NCBI GenBank assembly: GCA_030340625.1
Contig: JAOPHQ010005418.1
Coordinates: 186,001 to 250,000, forward strand
DNA from: Merluccius polli
Lineage: Eukaryota > Chordata > Actinopteri > Gadiformes > Merlucciidae
DNA: 64,000 nucleotides
Direction: 5' to 3'
Shown: piece after piece, positions 33,237 to 43,907 of the stretch
Layout of the letters: every line of letters begins with the position of its first letter
Position numbering within the stretch: position 1 is the first letter of the stretch
Translations under genes and position numbers: made by a program
The notes under the pieces: model-generated
What the model saw: only the letters and a program-made list of their open reading frames with translations
The model's database searches: none
Told to the model about the DNA's origin: nothing

Positions 33237-33358
33237 AACAGAGCTGACTCCAGAGAACCCTCTGTGGGTGGGGGCCTGGTGGATCGGGTTCCTAGCAGGA
33301 GGGGCAGCAGCTCTGCTCATTGCCCTCCCTATCCTGGGCTACCCTCGACAACTACCAG
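33237..33358 (+). CDS. slco4a1: slco4a1 coding exon 3 (OATP signature, TM6)
   Basis: 122 bp between TGTACAG|A and CCAG|GTAACT, phase 2 in and phase 1 out. It encodes TELTPENPLWVGAWWIGFL, the OATP family signature region (consensus W-x-GAWW-x-G-F/L-L) just before TM6, then AALLIALPILGYPRQLP. The match to vertebrate OATP4A1 is close, including the PLW variant of the signature. Confidence 0.95.
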
Positions 33359-33613
33359 GTAACTGTCCAAGTGCAAAACTACTGTATGTCTCACTGAACA
33401 TAGAAGAAGTAAAAACAACACAATATGCACAGGAAGTTCATATTGAACAGGAAGATAGAAGATTTAGTCTGCCTTTTATTCTGTATTCTTATTATGTTAT
33501 ATTCTTATTATATAGTTATTGCTAAGATGAATGACTACAACTGTGGTTCCAAAAAGTAATAGTAGCAGCACTACAATTAGAAATGCAGATTCTATGTTTC
33601 CTCCTTCTTGCAG

Positions 33614-33725
33614 GCTATCAGAAGTATGCAGCCATGCGTGTTTCTGAAGCCCACCAGTTTAAAGATGGAAGTCACACCACAGCCTCTGACCCACAGTTTG
33701 GTAAATCAGTCAAGGACATGCCCAG
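33614..33725 (+). CDS. slco4a1: slco4a1 coding exon 4 (cytoplasmic loop)
   Basis: 112 bp between TTGCAG|GC and CCAG|GTAGGA, phase 1 in and phase 2 out. It encodes the hydrophilic intracellular loop between TM6 and TM7 (YQKYAAMRVSEAHQFKDG...FGKSVKDMPR), including the conserved FGK-x3-D-x-P stretch before TM7. Intron 3 (33359-33613, 255 bp) has no recognised element. Confidence 0.92.
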
Positions 33726-33763
33726 GTAGGAAACTAACATCCACGTAGCTCTCTAGAGCTAGA

Positions 33764-33852
33764 AGCATACAGATAACATGATTTATGACCTATCCAAGAA
33801 GTCCATTAACTGGACTTCTTGGATAGTTCATAAATCATGTTATTTGTATGCT
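33764..33852. repeat. Near-perfect 89-nt hairpin in intron 4
   Basis: The left arm 33764-33805 (core ATAACATGATTTATGA) pairs with the right arm 33811-33852 around a 5-nt loop TTAAC. Only about two of 42 positions mismatch. It starts 38 bp after exon 4. Either strand would fold into a pre-miRNA-sized stem. It is more likely a small fold-back MITE, but it is transcribed within slco4a1 in any case. Confidence 0.9.
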
Positions 33853-34531
33853 TGGATGCATACTGTACAATGGAGAGATACACCACCAAAAAAAACAAAT
33901 AAACGTGTGATGATGTCATGATATACTTTAGCACAGGTGGTTTATTCAAAATGTTTTCTTGAAAATACTTGAAAAAAAAATCATCTTTGAAAGCAATATC
34001 ATCTTGTTTGTTATCATCTTGTTCATCTTACATTTTGATTGCCAAAGAAAAACAATTCAATTGTCAAACATACAATACAATCAAAATCTAATCACCCTGT
34101 TTACACAAGAGAAATATCCAGATTCTACAACCGTTTTTGAATTTTCGATTGTATCTAGATTCAAAAACTCATCTGTTTACACTAACGGCACAACACGCTC
34201 ACAACCGGCTCAGCCTGTTCACACATATGGGCGGAGATGTGGAGACCGTAGTGTACCACTTTACATTTCTTTGGACTCGTAGCATTGTAAGAAAAGTAGG
34301 CAATCTACCACCGCCTCTGGAGTTGGTTTTGACAACGGTTTTCTGCATCTTTCATATAACCGTTCCTGCCTGTTTAGACAGAGAAAACATCTCACACAAC
34401 TGTACACACAAAACGCTTACAAGGTCTAAATAAATTGAGTAATTTCCTTATAGTACAGAAAAGAAATGTCATTCGGGATGCTTTCACTCTCTCTCTCTGC
34501 TTTTCTCCTTCACTCCATCTGCTGTATACAG
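33853..34531 (+). other. Rest of slco4a1 intron 4
   Basis: AT-rich, with no recognised gene or element. It ends in a TGTATACAG acceptor whose pyrimidine tract (TCTCCTTCACTCC) lies upstream. Confidence 0.7.
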
Positions 34532-34686
34532 ATCTGTGTTGATCCTCTTGAAGAACCCTACCTTCCTGTTCTTGTGCCTGGCTGGCGCCACAGAGGCCAC
34601 CCTTATCGCCGGCATGTCCACCTTCGGGCCCAAGTTCCTGGAGTCCCAGTTCAATCTGAGTGCCTCTGAGGCTGCCACATGTTTTG
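34532..34686 (+). CDS. slco4a1: slco4a1 coding exon 5 (TM7 to start of TM8)
   Basis: 155 bp between ATACAG|A and TTTTG|GTGAGG, phase 2 in and phase 1 out. It encodes LLKNPTFLFLCLAGATEATL (TM7), followed by MSTFGPKFLESQFNLSASEA, the conserved loop of OATP4A1 with an NLS glycosylation motif, and the first residues of TM8. Reading frame and length agree with the vertebrate orthologue with no gaps needed. Confidence 0.94.
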
Positions 34687-34689
34687 GTG

Positions 34690-34796
34690 AGGGAACCACA
34701 GACAGATAAGCAGAAAGACAGACAGACCAACATACAGGCAAACAGAAGGACAGGCAGACATATAGACAGAAAGACAGACCAACAGGCAGACATACA
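34690..34796. repeat. Degenerate (GACA)n microsatellite in intron 5
   Basis: An irregular run of GACA/AGACAG words just after the exon 5 donor. Frames across it are artefacts. Confidence 0.8.
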
Positions 34797-35040
34797 CAGT
34801 TTTTACAGTTTACAGTTTTCTACACCCATACATATATGTACACTTTACACTTCATAGCTTTTTAACATTGTATACATTTGATTTCTTAGTTTATTTTTTT
34901 AACATGAATGTTTAGAGTTTTTTGTATTTTGATATATTTTACTTCATTGTGCCAACATATCAGGAAAGAAATCCTTGCTATATGCAAACGTACCTGGCAA
35001 TAAAGCTCTTTCTGACTGTGACTCCCCTCCCTCTCTCCAG

Positions 35041-35302
35041 GCTTCATAGTGGTTCCAGCTGGTGGTGGGGGCACCTTCCTGGGTGGCTACATCGTGAAGC
35101 GTCTGAACCTGCGCTGCCGCGGCATCATCCGCTTCTGCATGCTGTGTGCCTTAGTCAGCCTGCTAGCGATCTTCATCTTCCTCATCCACTGCCCCAATGT
35201 GCCCATGGCGGGGATCACTGAGCCTTACCACTCTGCTGTGAACCGCAGCCACCAGTACCAGTACCTGACCAAACACACCAGCAACCAGCAACTCAGAAAT
35301 AG
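35041..35302 (+). CDS. slco4a1: slco4a1 coding exon 6 (TM8, TM9); last exon seen
   Basis: 262 bp between CTCTCCAG|GC and AATAG|GTGCGG, phase 1 in and phase 2 out. It encodes VVPAGGGGTFLGGYIVKRLN (TM8), RFCMLCALVSLLAIFIFLIH (TM9), and the start of the large extracellular loop (CPNVPMAGITEPY...) up to about residue 525. OATP4A1 is about 720 residues long, so the Kazal-like Cys-rich domain, TM10-12 and the C-terminus are missing. The donor is usable (GTGCGG, weaker than consensus). I found no downstream exon in the window. Confidence 0.93.
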
Positions 35303-35390
35303 GTGCGGTTTGTGCTAATATAAACAGAGTGGTATGTTGTGTGTGTTGCCTAATGTACTGTATATTGGATGTGTTAGATCTGTAGCAGTA

Positions 35391-35414
35391 TAGGTAGGTA
35401 GGTAGGTAGGTAGG

Positions 35415-35456
<42 letters not shown>
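35391..35456. repeat. (GGTA)n(GATA)n compound microsatellite
   Basis: About six TAGG units followed by eleven TAGA units. Read on the minus strand it is the (TATC)n(TACC)n tail directly after the 3' end of the LINE at its right. Confidence 0.93.
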
Positions 35457-35457
<1 letters not shown>

Positions 35458-36660
35458 GTGGGGAAATTATTTCCCGTGGGGAAATTATTTGTTGCCGCAC
35501 AAGACTGTAAACTCACAGTAGACAACAGAAACCCAGAGCACATAGTAAAAATACAGTTAATATACACATTCTAAAAAAGTACCAGTGATTCTAGAGATTC
35601 TGGAGGGGTTGGGAGTTATAATAGGTAAATAAATGGATAGATGGATAGAGATGCAGAGAAATTATTGTTAAAGGTGACTATAAGATAAATATACTATACA
35701 GAAAATAATAATATATACAGATGTAAGGGCATGGTATGTAATTATAACAACAAGGTGCAGGGTTGCTATGTGTAAGTAGGCAGGAAGGACCTCCGGTGTC
35801 GCTCTGTCGGGCACCAAGTCTCTTGCTGAACGTGATCCTCTGCCTGACCAGAGTGTCATGGAGCGGATGAGAGGCGTTGTCCATGATAGCCAGCAATTTG
35901 GTCACCATCCTCTTCTATGTAACCACACTTAATGAGTGATGGCCGGCCCCCAGGGCAGAGCCTGCTTTCCTAACCAGTTTGTCGATCCTGTTTTGATGCT
36001 GCTGCCACAGTACACAACATTAAAGAAGAGGGTACTTACAACCACAGATGGGTAGAACATGTACAGCATTGTCCTGCAAACATTGAAGGAGCCTCCTTAG
36101 TAAATACAATCAGCTCTAGCTGTTCTTGTATACTTCCTCAGTGTACCCAGTCCAGCTGGCTGTCAAGGTGTATCCCCAGGGAGTCAACCACCAACTCCCT
36201 GGTTTTCCCCACGTTGAGCTGCAGGGGGTCTGGCAGCATCACTCAGTAAAGTCACCAAAAGTCCTCTGTATTCCCCCTCCTACCCCCCCCCCCCCCCCCC
36301 AACAATCACAGAGGACATGATACAGGACCAACAGGTGACAGGACTGTGAGTTGTACATAAGTCAGATGTGTAAAGGGTGAACAGGAAGCCAGCACATTTC
36401 CCTGGGGGGTCCCCGTGTTACTGACCACCCGATGTGGCACACAGTCTTGCAGTCTGTAATCCAGGGGGCCATCTACCTGCATTGTCCATAGCTTGTCTCC
36501 GAGTAGAAGGATGTTGAATGCACTGGAGAACTCGAAAAACAAGATCCTCACAGTGCTGCCAGCCCTATTCAGGTTAGAGTGGAACCGGTGTAGCAGGTAA
36601 ATTATTGCATCTTCAACCCCGATGTTAGCCTGCTAGGCAAATTGAAGGGGTCAAGTCCTT
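35457..36660 (-). mobile_element. Degenerate L2/Rex1-like LINE, 3' part
   Basis: Minus-strand fragments of a jockey-superfamily LINE. An RT piece with ILFFEFSSAFN and SNTGTPQGNVL (36551-36306) includes the conserved TGxPQG strand. A C-terminal piece LLAIMDNASHPLHDTLVRQR (about 35900-35840) is followed by a 3' UTR ending beside the (TATC)n tail. The endonuclease and the FADD catalytic box were not found. Frames are broken, so the copy is dead and 5'-truncated. Confidence 0.72.
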
Positions 36661-37055
36661 CCTTCACCAGAAAGCCCTTTCTGCAAGGAATCTTTCTGCC
36701 AGAAAGGGCTTTCTGCCTAAACCTAACCGAGCAGTTGTAATAAAGATTCACAACAATCAAGGTGTAGTTTCCAGGTGTACAGAGTCCTTTGTTTCAAACA
36801 TACCACGGAGTCAAGACATAACATTCAATCATTTAGGCTCCCGCAGGATACCCCAATCACCAGCTCAGTCCTTCAGGCATAACTCTATTTCAATACCCTA
36901 ACTCCCGGCACAGTCCTTCAGGGGTTCTCTTTTATTTCTCTGGCATTCTCTCTAATTTCTCACATGCCCTGCCCTTGTCACATGACAATGTGACACATGA
37001 CAAGGACAGGGCTATCGGAGGCCCTCCAATCATTACCTCTTAACACACATTAGGC
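36661..37055. other. Non-coding stretch, possible LTR-like DNA
   Basis: Contains an inverted pair CTTGTCACATGACAATGTGAC near 36975-37000. No gene or clear element ends. Confidence 0.3.
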
Positions 37056-37057
37056 TA

Positions 37058-37483
37058 TAGAGCGTAACAGTGACCGCCCCCTTTTTAACAGCTCCGGTGC
37101 CGGAAGTAAATTTCCCATGCATTTATCTCGTCCACTTTTCGTAGAATCCTTATAAAAAGAGTATTAAGCCTTTAACCAAGCCAATCGTTCGTTATGGTAG
37201 TCGTGACCATATTATGTTTGATTCGGGCATAAAAAGAATTTGGAAAACGGAAGAAAAGGCAAAGGTACAAGACTGTGTACATTGTTTTGTTGACCGAGTG
37301 AGGAACTACTCATCCCGAATCAAACATAATATGGTCACGACTACCATAACGAACGATTGGCTTGGTTAAAGGCTTAATACTCTTTTTATAAGGATTCTAC
37401 GAAAAGTGGACGAGATAAATGCATGGGAAATTTACTTCCGGCACCGGAGCTGTTAAAAAAGGGGCGGTCACTGTTACGCTCTA
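37058..37483. mobile_element. Long-TIR MITE, copy 2, TA target site
   Basis: Same element as 22541-22945, with full-length arms. Ends TAGAGCGTAAC/GTTACGCTCTA are flanked by TA on both sides (37056-37057 and 37484-37485). Almost the whole length is one inverted repeat around a ~70-bp centre. The TA site points to a Tc1/mariner-type transposase as driver. Confidence 0.87.
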
Positions 37484-37485
37484 TA

Positions 37486-38358
37486 CAATACAAAAAGGTG
37501 CATCCCCCGTATTTCCTATTGGGTTACCGTAATTTGAACCAGCCAATCACAAACTGGTCACTCCCTCTCTAGGTTGAACAACAAGCAGGATGTGATACTT
37601 GGGTGAGATTGGCACACAGACCAGTTGGTCTGTGGGGGATTTGTTGTTTGACTGATTCATGAAAAAAGGACATTTGATGCTAATCTCAACCCCTCCATTG
37701 CTTCCTGATCAACTCATTAAGAACAGAGGTGGGTTAGAGACAGAGGCCTGGCAGGGAGGGGGGTGAGAACAGGATGAAGGTGAAACCATATCTAAACATA
37801 TCAAACCATAGCTGTTACAGGAATTAATACTTTCCTCCTCATTCCTCTGTTTGAGACTTGCCAATCATCATTTAAAATATCACTGCAAGAAAACACTAGC
37901 CCAATGTCCAAAAAAAAATGTAACTTTGCCAAAATACAAACATTTAAAAAAACAAAAAAACAATCGCTCTATATTAGCACCAAAATCAAAAGTTCAAAGA
38001 AAATGTAAACATCACCAAAATATACTCATAAACACTGAACAATGTATATTGCAGTTCAGTTTTAAACCTTAGCACCCATCATATCTGTAGAAGACGTTTA
38101 TATTATTACAATTGATAATATTAAAATGTTCTTTATACCATAAAACCCTGGGTTGTAATGAGTACAATGAGTAATCAAGATCTAATTTCAAGTAAATAGG
38201 AAACTGTGTATTTTGTACCAGGAATAATACAGATTCCGCCCAGGAAAAATTATTATTCGGACAAATTATTCATAAGACCTTATTTAAATAGCTCATCTTC
38301 GTGCATTAAAAGTTCTTGACCTTATCAAATATGCAATGCAGGTCTCAATGCAACTCTT
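37486..38358. other. Non-coding stretch
   Basis: AT-rich DNA. A 73-codon Lys-rich frame at 37851-38072 looks like low-complexity chance. Confidence 0.35.
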
Positions 38359-38917
38359 GCCGTCTTTCCACTGGTAGTACCAGCTTGTCTCGCCTCAACT
38401 TAGCGCGGCCATTTTTGCCTTTCCATTGCCGATATCTGGTACCTGGTACCTGCTAACTGGTGCTTTTTTTAGTATCACCTCCGTAAAAGTTCCAACCGAG
38501 CTGAGCTGATACTTTTGTGTGACGTAAGCTGGCAGCCGGCCAATGATTGGACAGAGAGTGACGTCACTTGACGACTCATGATAAGCGCGACGTCCGAGCC
38601 TGACACCCGCTACCTTTAAATACTATTTAAATACCTTTAAATATTAGCATCTGCGTTCAGCGATTACTGATCAACATGGAAGGAACAACATGCAAGAACA
38701 CGCCGTGGACCGTGGCAGAGGTGGAGACGCTCCTGAGTGTTGTCGCTGCCCACAGCCAGCCCAGTTTATGTGTCGCGTGGATAAGTACGTCACTGATGAG
38801 TTCCCACTTTGAAGAGATACTAATTCTAGATGGAAACGCAACACGTCTGAAACCAAACCAAGTAGAGTCACACTAAGGCGTGGTGAGATGAGCTGGTACT
38901 ACCACTGGAAAGACGGC
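38359..38917. mobile_element. Harbinger/ISL2EU-like MITE with Myb-like gene remnant
   Basis: Inverted ends GCCGTCTTTCCACTGGTAGT and its complement bound 559 bp. A subterminal region carries further GGTACC-type words. From 38676 the + strand encodes METHIONINE-initiated MEGTTCKNTPWTVAEVETLL, resembling the start of the Myb/SANT-like protein that accompanies Harbinger-type transposases; the rest is deleted. Target duplication unresolved (flanks CTT and ATA). Confidence 0.68.
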
Positions 38918-40390
38918 ATAAGTCCGTGTACAGCTTCCATCAATTAGAACAAAGTTTGTTTTCTTCAATCTCAGACCAAACTCACTCCGAAGGCATCCGA
39001 AGTACATCTTAATCAGATATGAACCATGCCTCTGTTGACTATGGCTTAATTTCCCTAACCCGACAAGCAAACAAGGACTCCTGCCTCCCTTAATCCTTCA
39101 CTTCCAAGGGGAATTGCAAAGCAAAGTGGGCATTGCATTATGATAGCTCTTGGGGTCTGGCTGGAACTTCTGAAGGGGTCAGCAAGTACAGGTGCAGAGG
39201 ATCTCATGAGCACCTGGGTAGGGATGGTGCTACTGGCATTCCCAAGGCCCGCTGGTGATAAGGGTGGGACTGGCTCCTCCAGACCTTCTGGCTCCCGGTG
39301 GATCTGCTGGATGATGTGGAGAGGTTAGACCCTCTGGTCTGATCAGGCTCAAAGGACTCTCCGTTTGAAGGGTTTCTGTTAAACAGAGCTTGACTAGATA
39401 CTGACTAGCCTAGAGAGAAATAAACATGCTGGCAGCCAGGTTACGGTGCAAACAACAAAACACAAGTTTATTGGTACAGGTGCAGCTTAAATAGGACATC
39501 ACATGGCATGGTCACATGACAAACACACCAGGAAGAGGAATCCACAATAATTGAGAACACACTCATTAGTCAACCAATCAATCAATTAACAGTTTCTGCT
39601 GCTGGTCTGTTGATCTCTGATGCTGTCGGTTTGCTGGTCTCTGCTGTTGGTCTGTTGGTCTCTGCTGCTGTCGACAGAGTTAGAGGCTATAGCGGGGCGT
39701 GTCTGCGTGATGTTGCAAGGATGGAGTACTGGGGAGCTCCTACTCCCTGCTGCTTCGTCCTGGACACTTCTGGAGAGGTCTTCAGAGGACTTGACAACCA
39801 ATAACATAACATTTACATATTTTACAATTTCAGCAGAAATGGTGTTAATGGCATTGTCCCCTGTTATTTTTTCTTGTTTCTTTTTTCATTCCTTTTTTCA
39901 ATTATTTTTTTTCACTTTTTCTTATTTTCCTTTATTTCAATGGGTATGGGTATATTGCCAGGGTTTGGTAGCACATTGGTCACTGAAATTACCTTGTAGT
40001 CCGCATCCTCAGCATTGCTTGTTTGATTGGGCATAGTCTTTTCCATGGCCTCATCTTCTCATCATTCTGTCTCATTCCGTGCCACTGTTCAGAATGTGCC
40101 AAAATGCATTTGTCCAGGTCGGGGAGGGTATCATTGTTGCTGTATGTATTGCAGTTGTTGTGGTCGCTCCATTTGTTGAGGTGCCATTTGTGCTTCTTGT
40201 TGTGTCCTTTTCTTCCAGGACAGTCAGTTGCTTCTTTATCAGGTTCATTTGTAACCTGTCTTCTTCTTTGATTGCCTTTTCTGAGGCTCTGTGCCTTTTT
40301 GTATAGTGTATCATGTGTGTATCACCGTACCACATCCTCTATTGTTTCTGTTTTACTGGTGTGGGCAAAGCTCACAGGCTTGCTAGCTGC
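38918..40390. other. Non-coding stretch with short repeats and one gag-like frame
   Basis: A GCTGGTCTGTTGGTCTCTGCTG-like minisatellite lies at 39600-39670. A minus-strand frame (40335-40072) encodes a charged, coiled-coil-like segment (KAIKEEDRLQMNLIKKQL) followed by a Thr-rich tail. It could be a retroelement gag start but lacks a diagnostic motif. Confidence 0.3.
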
Positions 40391-40765
40391 TGTCGCGGCA
40401 ATTTCTTTGAGATATTACGTCTAGTTAAGATGAGACTTCTAAATGTTAAAGTAACAAACAATAGTTGCAAGTGTGAAAGTATTTAATGTATGCATACAAG
40501 AGTCCCCTCTCTAACAGAGTGGGCCCAGATCATTGTGCCAAAGTCTTTTATCCCGGTTTGGCCCCCTCCCCAGGAAGACAAGACAGGTTAACATATGGGC
40601 CTGGAGTCTGGAGGTGACTTGAGGAAATTATTTTATGACCTCCACACCGACGGAGAGCAGACGCAGTGGTGCCTTCCAGGCCTGAAACATCTGACCCCTT
40701 GATCAACATCTGACTTCTTGACCATCTGGCAGGAAAGGCATGCTAAAAGGGATTTTCTCACCACA
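40391..40765 (-). repeat. Candidate ERV-type LTR with adjacent polypurine tract
   Basis: On the minus strand, CAAAAGGGGGAG (40766-40777) immediately precedes TGTGGTGAGAAAATCCC. The 375-bp segment includes GATAAAAGACTTTGG (TATA-like) and ends ...GCCGCGACA. This fits a 3' LTR. The internal region to its right is only ~150 bp before a hAT begins, so it is a remnant. No duplication was seen. Confidence 0.45.
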
Positions 40766-41040
40766 CTCCCCCTTTTGATTATTTATAATCACACAATCAA
40801 GATAATCAGAAAATCAAGAAACAATGAATAAAGAAGAGTATACACCTTAACACATAGTTACAACCAGTTAAACCAATTACAAAGGGATGGAATTGTACAA
40901 TGTTCTAAAAGCATGCATATTAATTAGGGCTGTCAAGCGATTAATTTGTTTTAACTGATTAATCGCATAGTATTGGCGAGTTAACTCACGATTAATCACA
41001 GTTTTTAAATTCGCTTTTTCTGAACAACATGACCTGAGAG

Positions 41041-42112
41041 TAGTGTTGTTTTTGGCGGCCTGTTTTCATTTTAGTCTTAGTCTAGTCTTTGTGTCAAACT
41101 GTCATTTTAGTCTTTATTAGTTTTAGTCACGTTTGTACTATTTTAGTCTAGTCAAGTTTCAGTCGACTAAAAGTCTGAGCATTTTAGTCTTATTTTAGTC
41201 AGAATTATCCATGACTATTTTAGTCTAGTTTTAGTTAATGAACATTGTATTTTAGTCTCTTTTTAGTAATGCAATTCTATTTAAACCAGTAAATATAGTA
41301 CAAGTACCTAGTATAGTATAGACAAAACCAACATTTTCTTTAAGTCACCCATTTCACAAGTCAAACAAGGTTATCTTATTATTATATTATTGTTACCTTA
41401 TAGACTCAAGAAAACATTCAATTCCAGACATGGAAGACGCTCTGATTTGAATTTACAACATATTTATTTTACCCACCAAACATGTAAGAAGTACACACAC
41501 ATGGCTAACCTGCCAGGTTTTGTTTGAGCTTTAAGGCCTTTACACACCGGGGCGTGACGAATAAACGACACATGTAAAATACTCGCCTATTTCACATCAA
41601 AACTATTCATAGCGGCAGCGATGCGAATCTGCGACAGTTGCGACATTTGTTCAATACAAGTGAAGCGGCTTTTTCGCCGCGTAATATTTGCGTTCTGTGT
41701 GAAAGTACTCATGACAAAAACAACAGTAAAACTCATATTTACGTGCGAATTAATCACAGGAAAAAAAACGCCCCGGTGTGTAAAGGCCTTTAACTTGCCG
41801 CGAGTGGGGATTGAGGAAGTGACGTCGCTTGCGTCTTCGCAGTGCGCTGATGCAGCCCCAGGAAACAGGAAACAGAAATATTTCAAAATAATAATAATAG
41901 CGGGACGAAATGAACGGGACGAAAAGAGTTTTTATTTTGAAAACCACATTTAGTCCCGTTTTTATTCGTCAACAATATTGCATTATAAATTTGATTATAG
42001 TTTTCGTCACATGACCACCATTTTCGTTGCGTCTCGTCTCGTTTTCGTCACGTGATAAAGGTTCGTTGACGACGATATTTAGTCATAATTTTCGTTGACG
42101 AAAGCAACACTA
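41041..42112. mobile_element. Nested hAT MITE with 8-bp TSD
   Basis: 1,072 bp with ends TAGTGTTGTTTTTG and CGAAAGCAACACTA, flanked by perfect CCTGAGAG duplications (41033-41040 and 42113-42120). Subterminal parts carry many TTTTAGTCTAGT and TTTTCGTTGAC words. It sits exactly in the C-terminal dimerisation domain of the outer hAT. Confidence 0.9.
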
Positions 42113-42236
42113 CCTGAGAGGGAAAACAATCTTTCACAAGGTACAGATGTGGCAGGTTTTGCCAAGTATTTCTTGGCAAGACATGCTAACTTGTTGTAGA
42201 CACAAGCATGTTTGCACCACCATTCTAAGGGACACT

Positions 42237-42620
42237 TAGCCTGGCTCCACCCGCCTACGTACTTCCGCTCAATTTTCATTTCACTTCAGTACTAAGGTCT
42301 GGCGGTGCTGTATGTTAGAACGATTTCTTTTCCCTCAAATGTGCCTTCCAATCAGCGAACAGGAGGCGCGGCCTGAGAACTAATGCTCACTGCATCTGCC
42401 GTTTGTATACTGCGCGCAACGTGGTTTCTGGCACATGAAATACGTCACGACCAAACGTTAGCGATTGGTTAAGGCAGATCCAGAGTGGCACTGGGCAGAG
42501 CCAATAGGTTTTAAACTTCAACAGCACCCGCCTTCAAGTGAGAAATCGTTTGTCTCTACAGCACTGCTAGACCTTTAGTATGAATGAAATGAGTACGAAG
42601 GTCTAGTTAGGACTAGGCTA
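42237..42620. mobile_element. MITE with 9-bp TSD, TAGCCTGG/CTAGGCTA ends
   Basis: 384 bp flanked by perfect AGGGACACT duplications (42228-42236 and 42621-42629). Internal inverted words (ACTAAGGTCTGGC near 42294; GCTAGACCTTTAGT near 42568) lie subterminally. The interior is unrelated to 51598-52120, but termini and TSD length are shared. The insertion splits the outer hAT coding sequence, whose codons rejoin across one copy of the duplication. Confidence 0.9.
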
Positions 42621-42774
42621 AGGGACACTCATCCTTGCAGAGGACTGGCTCAGCCTTATAGCGTGCTAGGCAGTTTTCAATATTATCCTGCTCCTCGTCT
42701 GTCTCAGAATCAGAGGCAAATAAGAGAGCTGCCATCTTGTTTGGTGGCTCGGATAAGGGATCTTCCACTGGTTG

Positions 42775-43089
42775 CTATCCATGCATCTCCTCCTTCAGAA
42801 GGCCAGCAATCAATGCCCACACCTCTGCTCTTTGAGATCTGTGTAGACATTTGAGGTCCTTAAACCTCAGGTTAGTTGCAGTTGAAATCTTCAGCCATGT
42901 AAGGTTGGTTTTGTCTTTGCGGGTCATGTCTGCACTGAAGGTTTGCTTGAACTTTACAATATAGGCTGGATCATCTTCAGAAGACTCCATCACCCGAGAC
43001 AGATGGCATAATGCAGGCAACACGACTGAACAGGACACAAACTTTTCACCTCCACGGAGTTCTGTAAAGTATCTGCAAAATTTAAACAA
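42775..43089 (-). pseudogene. hAT transposase, middle/C-terminal piece
   Basis: A 104-codon open piece of the outer hAT transposase (KFKQTFSADMTRKDKTNLTW then TATNLRFKDLKCL). It belongs between the PTRWNS catalytic-region piece at 44279-43908 and the dimerisation region at 42279-42125. The left neighbour in the gene is separated from it by the MITE at 43383-43843. No full-length protein is possible. Confidence 0.75.
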
Positions 43090-43382
43090 TTGAACATTTA
43101 ATTGAGGGACTTATTCACGTCAAGCTGAAATATGAGATATGGTTAGGCAGCTAAAGCTGAACTAATGGGGTTCTATGGCCTTGACTGTAACATAGGCTAT
43201 ATGCTCCATAAGGCCAGCTTTAGCAGTCTCTCCATACTCGGTCAACATTATGTCAAAATTAGGCTACTAGTTATTTTTCCTATGGACAGCACAAGCTGAC
43301 CGTAGACAACAGGGCTATGGTTCATGGGTCAAGTATCACTAAACTTCTGCTATAAACACTCATACACAAGAGGCATTAGGAC

Positions 43383-43843
43383 CCTCCAGGATTTCGCGAT
43401 GTTGCGATTTGCAACTTCAACGCAACATCAGCCAATCCCCGTGCATTCAGGTCGGTGTTGCAATTTTAACCAATCACCGCAACTTTCCCGCAAATTTGAC
43501 CAATCATTGGTGTCGTCTTGAACTGACATCGACAAACTACCTTCCGCCTTACTTCCGTGTTTACCACGGACCATTTGTCAGTGTTTTTATTCTTTTAATT
43601 ATTTTTTTTGCAGTAATGACTTAATATTTAACATATTACTCAGCAAAATTGCAGAACTAACTTAATTTTAACATCAGGAAAATCGCAACTTTTATCGAAA
43701 CTTTCACTTCCTCTCGCACTGTAATCGCAACAAAAGCCTAAAAAACACTGCAACTTTCATTGCAATTTTTTGGAAAAGCTCACGCAACATCAGCCATTTT
43801 AGGCCGCAACAATCACAAAAAAGGCCCGCGAAATCCTGGAGGG
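43383..43843. mobile_element. Nested MITE with CCCTCCAGGATTTCGCG ends
   Basis: 461 bp with perfect 17-bp inverted ends. The interior is full of GCAACATCAGCCA and TTGCAATTTT words in both orientations. A 3-bp GAC may be the target duplication if the element is counted from CCTCC. Superfamily undetermined. Confidence 0.75.
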
Positions 43844-43907
43844 ACTCTATTGCACAGAGGTGAGTGCACACTGGCTGCTTCAAGCAGAGAATGTTGTCAG
43901 TCTATAA

